In this document: piece after piece, positions 30,844-39,477 of the stretch
Layout: each line of letters begins with the position of its first letter
Numbering within the stretch: position 1 is the stretch's first letter
DNA from: SZUA-320 sp963707875
GTDB taxonomy: Bacteria; Gemmatimonadota; Gemmatimonadetes; Gemmatimonadales; GWC2-71-9
Assembly: GCA_963707875.1 (NCBI GenBank)
Contig: CAVPRU010000001.1
Coordinates: forward strand, 806,001 to 870,000
Length of the DNA stretch: 64,000 bases
Reading direction: 5' to 3'
Made by a program: the position numbers and the translations under genes
Notes under the pieces: model-generated
Seen by the model: the letters and a program-made list of their open reading frames with translations, nothing else
What the model was told of the DNA's origin: nothing
Databases searched by the model: none

Positions 30844-31715
30844 ATGTCCCGAATCGTGAAGTGCGGTCTGATCCAGGCCACCCATGCCTGCAGGACCGAT
30901 GAACCGCTCGAGACGATTCGCGAGGCCAATGTCGCCAAGCACCTGCCGTTGATCGAGCAGGCGGCCCGGGAGGGGGTCCAGATCATCTGCATGCAGGAGA
31001 TCTTCACCGGGCCCTACTTCTGCGCCGAGCAGACCCCCCGCTGGTACGACGCCGTCGAATCGATTCCCGACGGGCCCACGACCCGCCTGATGCAGGAGGT
31101 CGCGAAGACAGCACAGCATGGTGATCGTGGTGCCGCTCTACGAGGAGGACGGCACGGGCGTCTACTACAACACCGCCGCCGTGATCGACGCCGACGGCAG
31201 CTACCTGGGCAAGTACCGGAAGAACCACATTCCCCACTGCGGCCCGGGCTTCTGGGAGAAGTTCTACTTCAAGCCCGGCAACCTCGGCTATCCGGTGTTC
31301 AAGACCCAGTACGCCGACATCGGCGTCTACATCTGCTACGACCGGCATTTCCCGGAGGGAGCCCGCGCGCTGGGGCTCAACGGCGCCGAGATCGTGTTCA
31401 ACCCCTCGGCCACCGTGGCGGGACTCTCGGAATACCTCTGGAAGCTGGAGCAGCCGGCCCACGCCGTGGCCAACGCCTACTTCGTGGGCGCCATCAACCG
31501 GGTCGGCCAGGAACAGCCGTGGGATATCGGGGAGTTCTACGGCCAGAGCTACTTCTGCGACCCGCGCGGGCAGTTCCTGGCCACCGGATCGCGGGATCAG
31601 GACGGAGTTGATCACCGCCGAACTGAATCTGGACCAGATCCGCGAGGTCCGGAACATCTGGCAGTTCTATCGGGACCGGCGTCCCGAGACCTACGACCGA
31701 CTGGTCGACCTGTGA
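30844..31715 (+). CDS. Beta-ureidopropionase (N-carbamoyl-beta-alanine amidohydrolase), two frameshifts
   Basis: A 289-residue nitrilase-superfamily enzyme after removing inserted bases near 31,110 and 31,597. The catalytic triad is clear: Glu in ICMQEIFTGPYF, Lys in GKYRKNHIPH and Cys in GVYICYDRHFPEG. NPSATVAGLSEYLWKLEQPA and NRVGQEQPW are typical of beta-ureidopropionases. It releases beta-alanine, CO2 and ammonia from N-carbamoyl-beta-alanine and closes the reductive pyrimidine route. It is the last gene of the operon; a hairpin follows. Confidence 0.93.
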
Positions 31716-31742
31716 ACCGACTGGTGGACCGGTAAGCTGAGC

Positions 31743-31772
31743 GGGTCGCGCGGACCGGAGCCCGCGCGACCC
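31743..31772. terminator. Bidirectional hairpin terminator between convergent genes
   Basis: GGGTCGCGCGG (31743-31753) pairs perfectly with CCGCGCGACCC (31762-31772) over an eight-base loop. It separates the end of the pyrimidine operon (plus) from iorB (minus). The downstream tail is only CGTTAC. Confidence 0.65.
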
Positions 31773-31790
31773 CGTTACACCCCATCGCCC

Positions 31791-33935
31791 TCAGGCCGGG
31801 GCCAACACGAGCCCGGGCACCAGCGGGAGCTTCCTGATCCGCTCCCCGGTGAGAGCCGCGAGCGCGTTGACCACTGCCGGAGCGATCGGCGGGGTGCCCG
31901 GCTCTCCCACTCCCCCCTGAACATCGGTGCTGGGCACGATGTGCGTCTCGACTACGGGCGCCTCGGCGTGCCGCACCATCAGGTAGGTGTCGAAGTTGCC
32001 CTGCACCGCCCGGCCGCCCTCGATGCCAATCTCCCCATACAGCGCGGCGGTCAGCCCGAAGATGACCCCGCTCTCCATCTGGGCCGCGATGATGTCGGGG
32101 TTGACGATGGGACCGCAGTCGATGGCCACGACCACCCGGTGCACCCGAGGCACCCCGTTCTCCATCGACACTTCGGCCACCTGGGCCACGAAGCTGCCAA
32201 ACGACTCGGCCACCGCGATCCCGCGCGCCCGTCCCGCCGGCAGCGGGGTTCCCCAGCCGGCCTTCTCGGCGGCCAGCTCCAGCGCCCGCTTGTGACGGGG
32301 CGCGTTGCCCAGCAGGTCGCGCCGGAACTCGAACGGGTCCTTGCCCGCGGCCCCGGCCAGCTCATCGATGAAGCATTCGGAGAAGAAGGCGTTCTGTGAC
32401 GAGCCCACCGAGCGCCAGAACCCGACCGGAACACCGAGGGCGGGATTGTGGGCCTCTACCAGGACGTTGGGAATGCTGTACGGGACATTGGCCAGGCCTT
32501 CGACCGAATCGTCCTCTGCCTTGCCGGCCTCTGCGGGCAGGATCGCCGGGCACGCCACCCGGTTGACCCATGAGACCGGCGCGCCATCGGCGACCGTGCC
32601 CTTGAACCAGGCCAGTGAGGCCGGGCGATAGAAATCGTGCCGGACATCGTCCTCACGGTCCCAGACCACCTTGACCGGTGTCGCGGTGGCCTTGGAGCAC
32701 TCCACCGCTTCCGCCACGTAGTCGAGGAAGAACCGCCGGCCGAACCCGCCACCCAGCAAGGTGGTGTGGACGGTCACCTGCTCGATCGGCACTCCGCCGA
32801 TCGCCGCCCCGATCTCCCGGGCTCCACCGCCAAAGGCGTTGCCCGCCGAAGCCTGGAACTGGATCGGCCCCCAGATGGTGACCTTGCCCGCCTCCACGTG
32901 GGCGGTGGCGTTCATCGGCTCCATGCAGGCGTGGGCCAGATAGGGCACCTCGTAGACGGCTTCAATGGTCGTCCCCGCCTGTGCGGCCGAGCCCGCGCCC
33001 TCCCGGCGGACCTCCATGCCTCGCTTCTGAACAAGCGAGGCGAGCTGGGCCGAGATTCTGGCACTCGACTGCCCGGCGTTGGCGCCACCGTCCCACTCGA
33101 CCGCCAGGGCCTCCCGCCCCTTGCGGGCGGCCCAATAGCCGTCGGCCACCACCGCCACGCCGCTGCTGATGGCCACCACATGGCGGACTCCCGGAACGGC
33201 CAGTGCGGCCGCCTCATCCCAGCGGGCCGCCTTGCCGCCGAACACCGGACAGCGGGCCACCATGGCCACCAGAAGGCCAGGGACCTGCACGTCGATGCCG
33301 AACCCGGCCTTGCCGGTCACCTTGTCGGGGACATCCAGCCGGGGCACCGCCTTGCCCAGGATCTTGAAGTCCTTGGGGTCCTTGAGAGTGACGGTCTCCG
33401 GCTCCGGAAGAGCGGCCGCCTCTTCGGCGAGCGCCCCGTACGACAGCCGGTCGCCCGAGCCCGCCTTGAAGACGTAGCCGTCCTCGGTGCGACACTGGTC
33501 CGCCGACACACCCCAGCGCGCCGCGGCAGCGGCCACCAGCATGGCGCGCGCCTTGGCGCCGGCAGTGCGGAGCTGGGTCCAGGAGGCACGGACCGTGGAA
33601 CTGCCCCCGGTGCCCTGAATGCCGAACATCGGATTGAACCAGGCCTCACCGGCTGGCGACTGCTCGACCCGGACCTTGGACCACTCCACGTCGAGTTCTT
33701 CGGCCACCATCTGGGGCACCGCGGTCAGGACGCCCTGACCCATCTCGGAGTAGCCGCAGACCACGGTAACCGAGCCGTCGGTGCTCACCTTGAGAAACGC
33801 GTTGGGATTGAACGGGGTGGTGACCGGGCCCGAGGGCTCGCCGGCCCGGCACCCGAGCTGCATGGCGATCGTCAGCCCGGCCCCGACCGTGACGCCGGTC
33901 CAGATGAAGTCGCGCCGTGAGAAGGTGCTGGTCAT
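31791..33935 (-). CDS. iorB: Xanthine dehydrogenase-family molybdopterin subunit, IorB-like
   Basis: A 714-residue catalytic subunit of a two-subunit molybdenum hydroxylase. The N-terminus has a twin-arginine signal (SRRDFIWTG), so the complex is probably exported. GYSEMGQGVLTAVPQMVAEE, GTGGSSTVRASW, TTLLGGGFGRRFFLDYVAEA and VGEPGTPPIAPAVVNAL are molybdopterin-contact segments of the IorB/aldehyde-oxidoreductase group, with the active-site Glu in GVGEPGTPP. The ATG at 33935 overlaps the iorA stop (ATGA). It oxidises an aldehyde or N-heterocycle; the substrate is not deducible. Confidence 0.9.
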   Translation of the reverse strand: MTSTFSRRDFIWTGVTVGAGLTIAMQLGCRAGEPSGPVTTPFNPNAFLKVSTDGSVTVVCGYSEMGQGVLTAVPQMVAEELDVEWSKVRVEQSPAGEAWFNPMFGIQGTGGSSTVRASWTQLRTAGAKARAMLVAAAAARWGVSADQCRTEDGYVFKAGSGDRLSYGALAEEAAALPEPETVTLKDPKDFKILGKAVPRLDVPDKVTGKAGFGIDVQVPGLLVAMVARCPVFGGKAARWDEAAALAVPGVRHVVAISSGVAVVADGYWAARKGREALAVEWDGGANAGQSSARISAQLASLVQKRGMEVRREGAGSAAQAGTTIEAVYEVPYLAHACMEPMNATAHVEAGKVTIWGPIQFQASAGNAFGGGAREIGAAIGGVPIEQVTVHTTLLGGGFGRRFFLDYVAEAVECSKATATPVKVVWDREDDVRHDFYRPASLAWFKGTVADGAPVSWVNRVACPAILPAEAGKAEDDSVEGLANVPYSIPNVLVEAHNPALGVPVGFWRSVGSSQNAFFSECFIDELAGAAGKDPFEFRRDLLGNAPRHKRALELAAEKAGWGTPLPAGRARGIAVAESFGSFVAQVAEVSMENGVPRVHRVVVAIDCGPIVNPDIIAAQMESGVIFGLTAALYGEIGIEGGRAVQGNFDTYLMVRHAEAPVVETHIVPSTDVQGGVGEPGTPPIAPAVVNALAALTGERIRKLPLVPGLVLAPA

Positions 33936-34390
33936 CTGGCACCTCCGCTGGCCCGGTGGATCGCTCGTCGGATCCGCTGGTAGGTGCCGCAGCGGCAGAG
34001 GTTCCCCGCCATCGCCGCATCGATGTCGGCATCGCTGGGGTCCCGGTTCTTCTTGAGCAGGGCCACGGCGCTCATGATCTGGCCCGACTGGCAGTAGCCG
34101 CACTGGGGTACCTGCTCGGCGATCCAGGCCTCCTGGACCGGGTGGCCCCCATCGTCGGAGAGGCCTTCGATCGTGGTGATCTCCGGGCTTCCAGTCAATC
34201 CGCCGACCGGCAGGTTGCACGAGCGAACGGCCTCGCCGTTCAGGTGGACGGTACAGGCGCCGCACTGGGCGATCCCGCAGCCGAACTTGGTGCCGGTCAT
34301 GCCGAGGGTGTCGCGCAGGACCCAGAGCAACGGGGTGTCGGCGGGTACGTCGACGGTGACGTCCCGGCCGTTGATGCGGAGGGTGGTCAT
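33932..34390 (-). CDS. iorA: [2Fe-2S] subunit of molybdenum hydroxylase, IorA-like
   Basis: A 152-residue protein with two iron-sulfur clusters. The ferredoxin-type N-terminal domain has GCGIAQCGACTVHLNG plus a further Cys in VRSCNLPV. The C-terminal four-helix domain has QCGYCQSGQIM and GNLCRCGTYQRI. This is the standard small subunit of IorAB-type enzymes and passes electrons from the molybdenum centre to an external acceptor. There is no FAD subunit here, so a cytochrome or quinone acceptor is likely. Confidence 0.95.
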   Translation of the reverse strand: MTTLRINGRDVTVDVPADTPLLWVLRDTLGMTGTKFGCGIAQCGACTVHLNGEAVRSCNLPVGGLTGSPEITTIEGLSDDGGHPVQEAWIAEQVPQCGYCQSGQIMSAVALLKKNRDPSDADIDAAMAGNLCRCGTYQRIRRAIHRASGGAR

Positions 34391-34601
34391 GGAGTGGCCT
34401 TGTGGTCGGGGGGACTCATCATTTTGAGAATACTCCGGGGGACCCGGATCCGCAATTTGAGGGCACCTTGACCCCCCCGACTGGGAGGTCGCCCCAGGGA
34501 CCAGATGGAGGGCCCAGGCGCTTCATCCTTGCGAGTTTGACAATTAGCGGCACCTTGAATGGTCTCCCCAGGCATTCACCTCTCCGCGAGGACGTCGACC
34601 G
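34391..34601. other. Divergent intergenic region between iorAB and the PQQ dehydrogenase
   Basis: About 210 bp between two divergently transcribed oxidoreductase genes. It must hold both promoters. It contains a less GC-rich stretch near 34,415-34,440. No ORF or clear operator palindrome is seen. Confidence 0.4.
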
Positions 34602-36737
34602 ATGAACACTCGTATCGCCCTGTCCCTGTGCTCGGTCGTCGCGCTCGCTCTCGCCCAGGTGGCCTGCGGCAGCCACACCGTCGACACCGCCCGGATCGCG
34701 GCAGCGGACTCGGAGCCCGGCAACTGGCTCAGTCACGGCCGCACCTACAGCGAACAGCGCTTCAGCCCGCTGGTCGCGATCGACACGACCTCGGTGGCCT
34801 CCCTTGGCCTGGCCTGGAGCCGTGAACTGCCGACCAGCCGGGGCGCCGAAGCCACCCCGATCGTGGTGGATGGCGTCATGTACGTGACGTCGGCCTGGAG
34901 CGTGGTAACCGCGCTCGATGCGAGGACCGGCGAAGTCCGCTGGAGCTACGACCCGGCGGTCGATCACCGGGTCGGATCCAAGGCCTGTTGCGACGTGGTC
35001 AACCGGGGGGTGGCGGTGTACGGCCGCAACCTCTATCTCGGGGTGATCGACGGACGGCTGGTGGCGCTCGACCGGACGGACGGCACGGTCCGCTGGGAAG
35101 TGATGACCACCGACCCCGACGCGGCGTACACCATCACCGGGGCACCCCGGGCGGCCAAGGGGCTGGTCTTCATCGGCAATGGGGGAGCCGAATACGGCGT
35201 CCGGGGCTTCGTGTCGGCCTACGATGCGGAGACCGGCGTCCTGCGGTGGCGGTTCTACACCGTGCCCGGCAATCCGGCCCTGGGGCCCGACGGCGCCGCC
35301 TCCGACTCGATTCTGGCGGTCGCGGCCGCGACCTGGAACGGGGAGTGGTGGAAACTCGGAGGCGGCGGCACGGTCTGGGACGCGATCGTCTACGACCCCG
35401 AGTTCGACCAGCTGCTGATCGGGGTCGGGAACGGATCGCCGTGGAATCAGCAGATCCGGTCACCGGGTGGCGGGGACAATCTCTTCCTCAGCTCGATCGT
35501 GGCGCTCGATGCATCGACCGGTCACTACAAGTGGCACTATCAGACCACTCCCGGCGAGACCTGGGACTACACCGCGACCCAGCCGATCATCCTGGCGACC
35601 CTGTCGATCGGCGGCACCGACCGGCCCGTGGCCATGCAGGCGCCCAAGAACGGCTTCTTCTACCTGCTCGATCGGCGCGACGGCCAGCTGCTCTCGGCCA
35701 CCCCGTACCTGCCCCTTCCCCCGGCGGAGGCCACCCCGCCGGGGTACCCGATTGCCTGGGCCTATGCGGTGGACTCGGTGACCGGTCGACCGATCGAGAA
35801 TCCGGCGGCGCGCTTCCTGAACACCACGGCCGTCGTCCGGCCGAGCGCGTGGGGGGGACACAACTGGCATCCGATGTCGTACAGTCCGCAGACCGGCCTG
35901 GTGTATCTGCCGACCCAGGAACTGGCGCTCGATTACACCGCCAACCGGAGTTTCGAGGTGCACGAAGGATTCTGGAACGCCGGCGTGCTGCATGTTCCGC
36001 TCCCCGACGACCCCGCCATCCGCCGGGCGATCCAGAACTCCGTCAGCGGGACCCTGATCGCGTGGGATCCGGTGGCCCGGCGCGAGGCGTGGCGGGCTGA
36101 GCGGCGGGGGCCCTGGAACGGTGGGACCCTGGCGACGGCAGGAGGACTGGTGTTTCAGGGGACGGTCGACGGGCGATTCCTGGCGATGAACGCCAGCACC
36201 GGAGCCGAGCTGTGGTCGTTCGCGGCCCAGGCGTCGGTGCTGGCGGGTCCGGTGAGCTATCAGGTCGATGGCGAGCAGTATGTCTCGGTGCTGGGCGGCT
36301 CCGGATCGGCCTTCTTCCTGATCAGCGGTTTCCTGCTGCCGAAGGAGGGCAACACCGCCAAAGCACGGGTCTACACCTTCAAGGTGGGGGGCAGCGACAC
36401 GTTGCCGACCCTGAACCTCGAGCCGGTCCCGTTTCCGAAGCCACCGGAACTGGCGGCTACTCCGGAGGCGTACGCCCGGGCCGGGGCGCTCTATGGCGGC
36501 TACTGTCTGGTGTGCCATGGGTTCGGGGCGATCTCGGGCGGGGTGCTGCCCGATATCAGGAAGTCGTCCCATTTGCAGACCGCAGACGCCTGGCGGAAGG
36601 TGGTCGTCGACGGGGACTTGGTATCGCTGGGGATGCCGGGCCACGGGAAGTACCTCAACCCCGCGATGGCTGAGCTGATCCGGGTCTATGTGGCCCGCCA
36701 GGCCGGGCTCGGGCACGACCCGGATTCGTCACCCTAA
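34602..36737 (+). CDS. PQQ-dependent alcohol dehydrogenase (quinohemoprotein, methanol/ethanol family)
   Basis: A 711-residue periplasmic quinohemoprotein. After a signal peptide comes the eight-bladed propeller with W-motifs such as GEVRWSYDP and GTVRWEVMT. SKACCDVVNRG holds the vicinal Cys disulfide over PQQ, and PGETWDYTATQPI the catalytic Asp. The residue two after that Asp is Thr, the pattern of calcium rather than lanthanide enzymes. The C-terminus (about residues 620-705) is a cytochrome c domain with YCLVCHGF and a possible axial Met in LGMPGHGKYL. It oxidises alcohols or aldehydes. No PQQ synthesis genes are in the window. Confidence 0.95.
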   Translation: MNTRIALSLCSVVALALAQVACGSHTVDTARIAAADSEPGNWLSHGRTYSEQRFSPLVAIDTTSVASLGLAWSRELPTSRGAEATPIVVDGVMYVTSAWSVVTALDARTGEVRWSYDPAVDHRVGSKACCDVVNRGVAVYGRNLYLGVIDGRLVALDRTDGTVRWEVMTTDPDAAYTITGAPRAAKGLVFIGNGGAEYGVRGFVSAYDAETGVLRWRFYTVPGNPALGPDGAASDSILAVAAATWNGEWWKLGGGGTVWDAIVYDPEFDQLLIGVGNGSPWNQQIRSPGGGDNLFLSSIVALDASTGHYKWHYQTTPGETWDYTATQPIILATLSIGGTDRPVAMQAPKNGFFYLLDRRDGQLLSATPYLPLPPAEATPPGYPIAWAYAVDSVTGRPIENPAARFLNTTAVVRPSAWGGHNWHPMSYSPQTGLVYLPTQELALDYTANRSFEVHEGFWNAGVLHVPLPDDPAIRRAIQNSVSGTLIAWDPVARREAWRAERRGPWNGGTLATAGGLVFQGTVDGRFLAMNASTGAELWSFAAQASVLAGPVSYQVDGEQYVSVLGGSGSAFFLISGFLLPKEGNTAKARVYTFKVGGSDTLPTLNLEPVPFPKPPELAATPEAYARAGALYGGYCLVCHGFGAISGGVLPDIRKSSHLQTADAWRKVVVDGDLVSLGMPGHGKYLNPAMAELIRVYVARQAGLGHDPDSSP

Positions 36738-36799
36738 TCTCATCCCACATTCATCGTCTCGCTGCGAGGATGCCGATGAGGCTCATCGGGAGGTGCCGG

Positions 36800-37549
36800 A
36801 TGAAATCGACCGACTTGGCCAGCTGGGGATGGCTGAAACGGGCAGGCGCCGGCCCGCGCTGGGTTCACCCGTTGATCTGGGCAACCCTGCTGGGGGCGGG
36901 CCTCGGCGGGTGTGGCGCCGGCAACCGTCTCGCCCAGTACGATTTCCCTCGCCTCACCCTGGCGGTCGTGCCGGAGTTCCCGCCGTATCCAGAGGTGCTG
37001 AGTGGACCCTATTTCCCGGGCCATCCGAAGGACCCGGTCCACGCCATCATCCGGGCGGGCACCCGGATCGCCAAGGAAATCGAGGCCGACCGGGTGCGGG
37101 ATCGGCTCGACAGCGCCGCGGCGATGGTCGACGTGGCCAGGTTGACCGGTGATCGGCTGGCGGCCAGGGCCTCTCGATACCTCGGTTCCACACTGACCGA
37201 CCCGTCCGGCGACACCGACCTCATCCTCGAAGTCGAGATTCGCGACTACGGGATCGATGCCGAGGAGTGGGACGCTGCGGCCCGGTTCTTCATCGACGCG
37301 GAAGCCTGGCTCCTGGATGGGCAGGACCGCAGAGTGATCTGGAAGACCCGAGTCAGGGCCCACGAGCCGATCACCCCTGCCATCTTCCACAACAGCTCGA
37401 TCCGCAACGTGGTCACGGCGGCTGCCTTGGCCGACCTGTCGGTCGAGGACATCGGCCGGGCGCTCACCCAGCTGAGCTACTACGCCGCCGACCGGGTGAC
37501 CGACCGACTGCGTAGTTCCCTCGACCGAGCCCGGCCTGCCCGGCCGTAG
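36800..37549 (+). CDS. Putative lipoprotein of unknown function
   Basis: About 249 residues. ATG 36800 has GGGAGG six bases upstream and is preferred over in-frame ATGs at 36770 and 36776. A long N-region leads to a hydrophobic segment ending LGGCGAGNR, a good lipobox. The mature part is mixed alpha/beta with DLILEVEIRDYGID and ARFFIDAEAWLLDGQDRRVIWKTRV, reminiscent of envelope transport-associated lipoproteins (ABC auxiliary/LptE-like), but I cannot assign a family. It follows the PQQ dehydrogenase by about 60 bp. Confidence 0.65.
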   Translation: MKSTDLASWGWLKRAGAGPRWVHPLIWATLLGAGLGGCGAGNRLAQYDFPRLTLAVVPEFPPYPEVLSGPYFPGHPKDPVHAIIRAGTRIAKEIEADRVRDRLDSAAAMVDVARLTGDRLAARASRYLGSTLTDPSGDTDLILEVEIRDYGIDAEEWDAAARFFIDAEAWLLDGQDRRVIWKTRVRAHEPITPAIFHNSSIRNVVTAAALADLSVEDIGRALTQLSYYAADRVTDRLRSSLDRARPARP

Positions 37550-37661
37550 GTCCATCGCGCTACCGATGCGGTCAAGGTGCCCGCCCGAGAGCTCACTCGG
37601 CGAGGAGACTGTGGCCTCCGCCCAGTGCCATCCAGAACCGCCACCTCCCGCCGAGGGCAGA

Positions 37662-38966
37662 ATGACAACAGGACTGAACCGTACCCTTGTGTCCAAGGGG
37701 TGCCTGGCACTCCTCCTTGCCTTGGCAGGTTCAGCCGGCGCGGCCGGCGCTCAACAGCCCCTGACCGATTCGGCACCCCCCATCGTCTTGCCTGGCAGCC
37801 ATATCCACACGTTTCGGTCTCAGGTGAACGGACGGGACTATTGGCTGGGGGTCATACTGCCGCGGGGATACGCCCGCGACACCAATGCCGCCACTCGTTA
37901 CCCGGTCCTCTACGTTCTTGATGGCAATCAGGCACTGCTGCCGACCGCGATGGCCTACAAGGGCAGGAACCCGGCACGCGACAGCTTGATCATCGTCGGC
38001 GTCGGCTACCCGGGTATCTCGTCCCGTAGACTCGACTACCTGCCTCCCCCTTGGCCAGGCTCCGGTGATGAGACGCTGAGTGGGGTCGCGGCCGGTACCT
38101 GCTGCGCCGGAGACCTCTTCCTGCGAGCCCTCCGCGAGGAGATCCTCCCTCTGATCCACCGGACCTATCGCACCAGCCCCGATCGGGGCATCTGGGGCCA
38201 CTCGCTCGGCGGGCTCTTCGCCAACTACGTCCTGTTCGAGGCCCCTGACCTGTTTGACCGTTACGCGATTGCCAGCCCGAGCCTCGGTGTGGACAACGGG
38301 CCACTGTTCGTCCGCGAGGCGGAGTTCGCCGCAACTCACGACTCCCTGCCTAAGCGGGTCGTAATCTGGGTCGGCGCCAAGGAAGGGTTCATGATCTACG
38401 TGGCCCAGCGAATGGCCACCACCCTCCGGGCCCACAAGTACCGGGGGCTGGAAGTGACGGACTTCGTGGTCCCAGGGGTCGGCCACCAGCTTTCTGGGTG
38501 GGACGGGGCGGGCCGGGCCCTGCGGGCCCTCTACCCCTCACCGCAGGATCCGGAAACCGAAGACCAACCCGCGGCCGCAGATAGCGCCCGTCGGCTCGCC
38601 CAGGCGTTCCTCGCGGCCTATGCTCGCCGGAACACCGGGGAGGTGCTCGGCCTCATGGCGGAGGACTCAGCATTTCAAGGCAACGTGGATGGCGCCGTTG
38701 TCCATGGGCGCCAGGCCTATGGTGCGTTGCTCACACGGCGATTCGGGCCGTGGCAGAGCCTGGACCTGCGAGTCAAGGACCTCTGGGTCAATACCTTGGA
38801 CAGTCCCCGGAACGCGGTGGTCGGGGCTACCTACACCGTGCTGATACACCTCCGATCCGGTGAGTTGGTCTGGGAGGATCGTGACGTCATCTGGGAACTG
38901 GAACAGCGACCCGAGGGCTGGCGCATCAGCTACCTGCTCGAATCGCCTGCCCCGCCCCCGCAGTAG
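37662..38966 (+). CDS. Secreted esterase (alpha/beta hydrolase, esterase-D/Fes type) fused to a SnoaL-like domain
   Basis: A 434-residue exported protein: signal peptide ending AGAAGAQ, then an esterase domain (about 30-295) and a SnoaL/NTF2-like domain (about 305-430). YPVLYVLDGNQALLP, IIVGVGYPG, GIWGHSLGGLFANY (nucleophile Ser) and VVPGVGHQLSGW (catalytic His) define the putative esterase family. The C-terminal part begins ARRLAQAFLAAYARRNTGEV and has the small-barrel pattern WRISYLLES. Single-protein fusion of the two is uncommon. Substrate unknown. Confidence 0.82.
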   Translation: MTTGLNRTLVSKGCLALLLALAGSAGAAGAQQPLTDSAPPIVLPGSHIHTFRSQVNGRDYWLGVILPRGYARDTNAATRYPVLYVLDGNQALLPTAMAYKGRNPARDSLIIVGVGYPGISSRRLDYLPPPWPGSGDETLSGVAAGTCCAGDLFLRALREEILPLIHRTYRTSPDRGIWGHSLGGLFANYVLFEAPDLFDRYAIASPSLGVDNGPLFVREAEFAATHDSLPKRVVIWVGAKEGFMIYVAQRMATTLRAHKYRGLEVTDFVVPGVGHQLSGWDGAGRALRALYPSPQDPETEDQPAAADSARRLAQAFLAAYARRNTGEVLGLMAEDSAFQGNVDGAVVHGRQAYGALLTRRFGPWQSLDLRVKDLWVNTLDSPRNAVVGATYTVLIHLRSGELVWEDRDVIWELEQRPEGWRISYLLESPAPPPQ

Positions 38967-38997
38967 CCGATCCTGGGCACCGCAGCCAGGCCTTGGG

Positions 38998-39095
38998 GAT
39001 CGACCGCGCGGGCGCAGTCAAGCGAACGAGTCCATGGTGGTGGCGGCCAGGGGGGCTGGGATCGACCGCGCAGACGCCGTCAAGCGAACGAGTCC
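38998..39095. repeat. Imperfect 36-bp direct repeat (two copies, 62 bp apart)
   Basis: 38998-39033 and 39060-39095 match at 33 of 36 positions; both start GATCGACCGCGC and end CAAGCGAACGAGTCC. They lie between the esterase gene and the tRNA pair, in DNA with no convincing gene. Meaning unknown. Confidence 0.8.
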
Positions 39096-39110
39096 CAGGA
39101 GGGGTAACAA

Positions 39111-39138
39111 GAAAGCCGCGAGCACGCTCGCGGCTTTC
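39111..39138 (-). terminator. Rho-independent terminator of the tRNA-Ala/tRNA-Gln transcript
   Basis: GAAAGCCGCGAG and CTCGCGGCTTTC are perfect 12-base arms around a four-base loop. On the minus strand the stem ends GGCTTTCTTGTT, a U-rich tail. It lies just after tRNA-Gln. Confidence 0.85.
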
Positions 39139-39142
39139 TCAG

Positions 39143-39215
39143 TTGCCCCTCCTGGGATCGAACCAGGACTCTCCTGATCCAGAGTCAGGCGTGTTGCCAG
39201 TTACACCAAGGGGCA
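39143..39215 (-). tRNA. tRNA-Gln (anticodon CUG)
   Basis: A 73-base cloverleaf on the minus strand. Acceptor arms TGCCCCT/AGGGGCA, with the U1-A72 pair usual for glutamine tRNAs. Anticodon stem CCTGA/TCAGG with loop CTCTGGA, and T arm CCTGG-TTCGATC-CCAGG. CCA is not encoded. Confidence 0.96.
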
Positions 39216-39231
39216 GCGTACTCGGGTGTCA

Positions 39232-39304
39232 TGGAGCTGAGGGGGATCGAACCCCTGACCTCTGCATTGCGAACGCAGCGCTCTCCCAGCTGAGCTACAG
39301 CCCC
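39232..39304 (-). tRNA. tRNA-Ala (anticodon CGC)
   Basis: A 73-base cloverleaf on the minus strand. Acceptor GGGGCTG/CAGCTCC, D arm GCTCAGCTGGGAGAGC, anticodon loop TTCGCAA, T arm AGGGG-TTCGATC-CCCCT. It lies 16 bp upstream of tRNA-Gln in the same transcript. The anticodon reads GCG, fitting the high GC content. Confidence 0.96.
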
Positions 39305-39477
39305 GGACAGGGCGAGTAAGCTAGCCGCCGACCCCCACTCCGTCAACCAACTCACACTCTAACACGCGGCCCTCCACCTCGCCACCAGCGGCCCGCTAAG
39401 CCATTGCCCAACCATAGTTTGCATCGCCAGACTCGGACAGAGCATCGCGGCGCGAGCGGAGCCCAGGTGATGTCCAC

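Noticed and set aside
32637..33920. 427-codon plus-strand frame opposite iorB
   Set aside because: Shadow frame; iorB on the other strand has clear molybdopterin motifs.
38998..39095. CRISPR-like array
   Set aside because: Only two copies, imperfect, with no further units and no cas genes.
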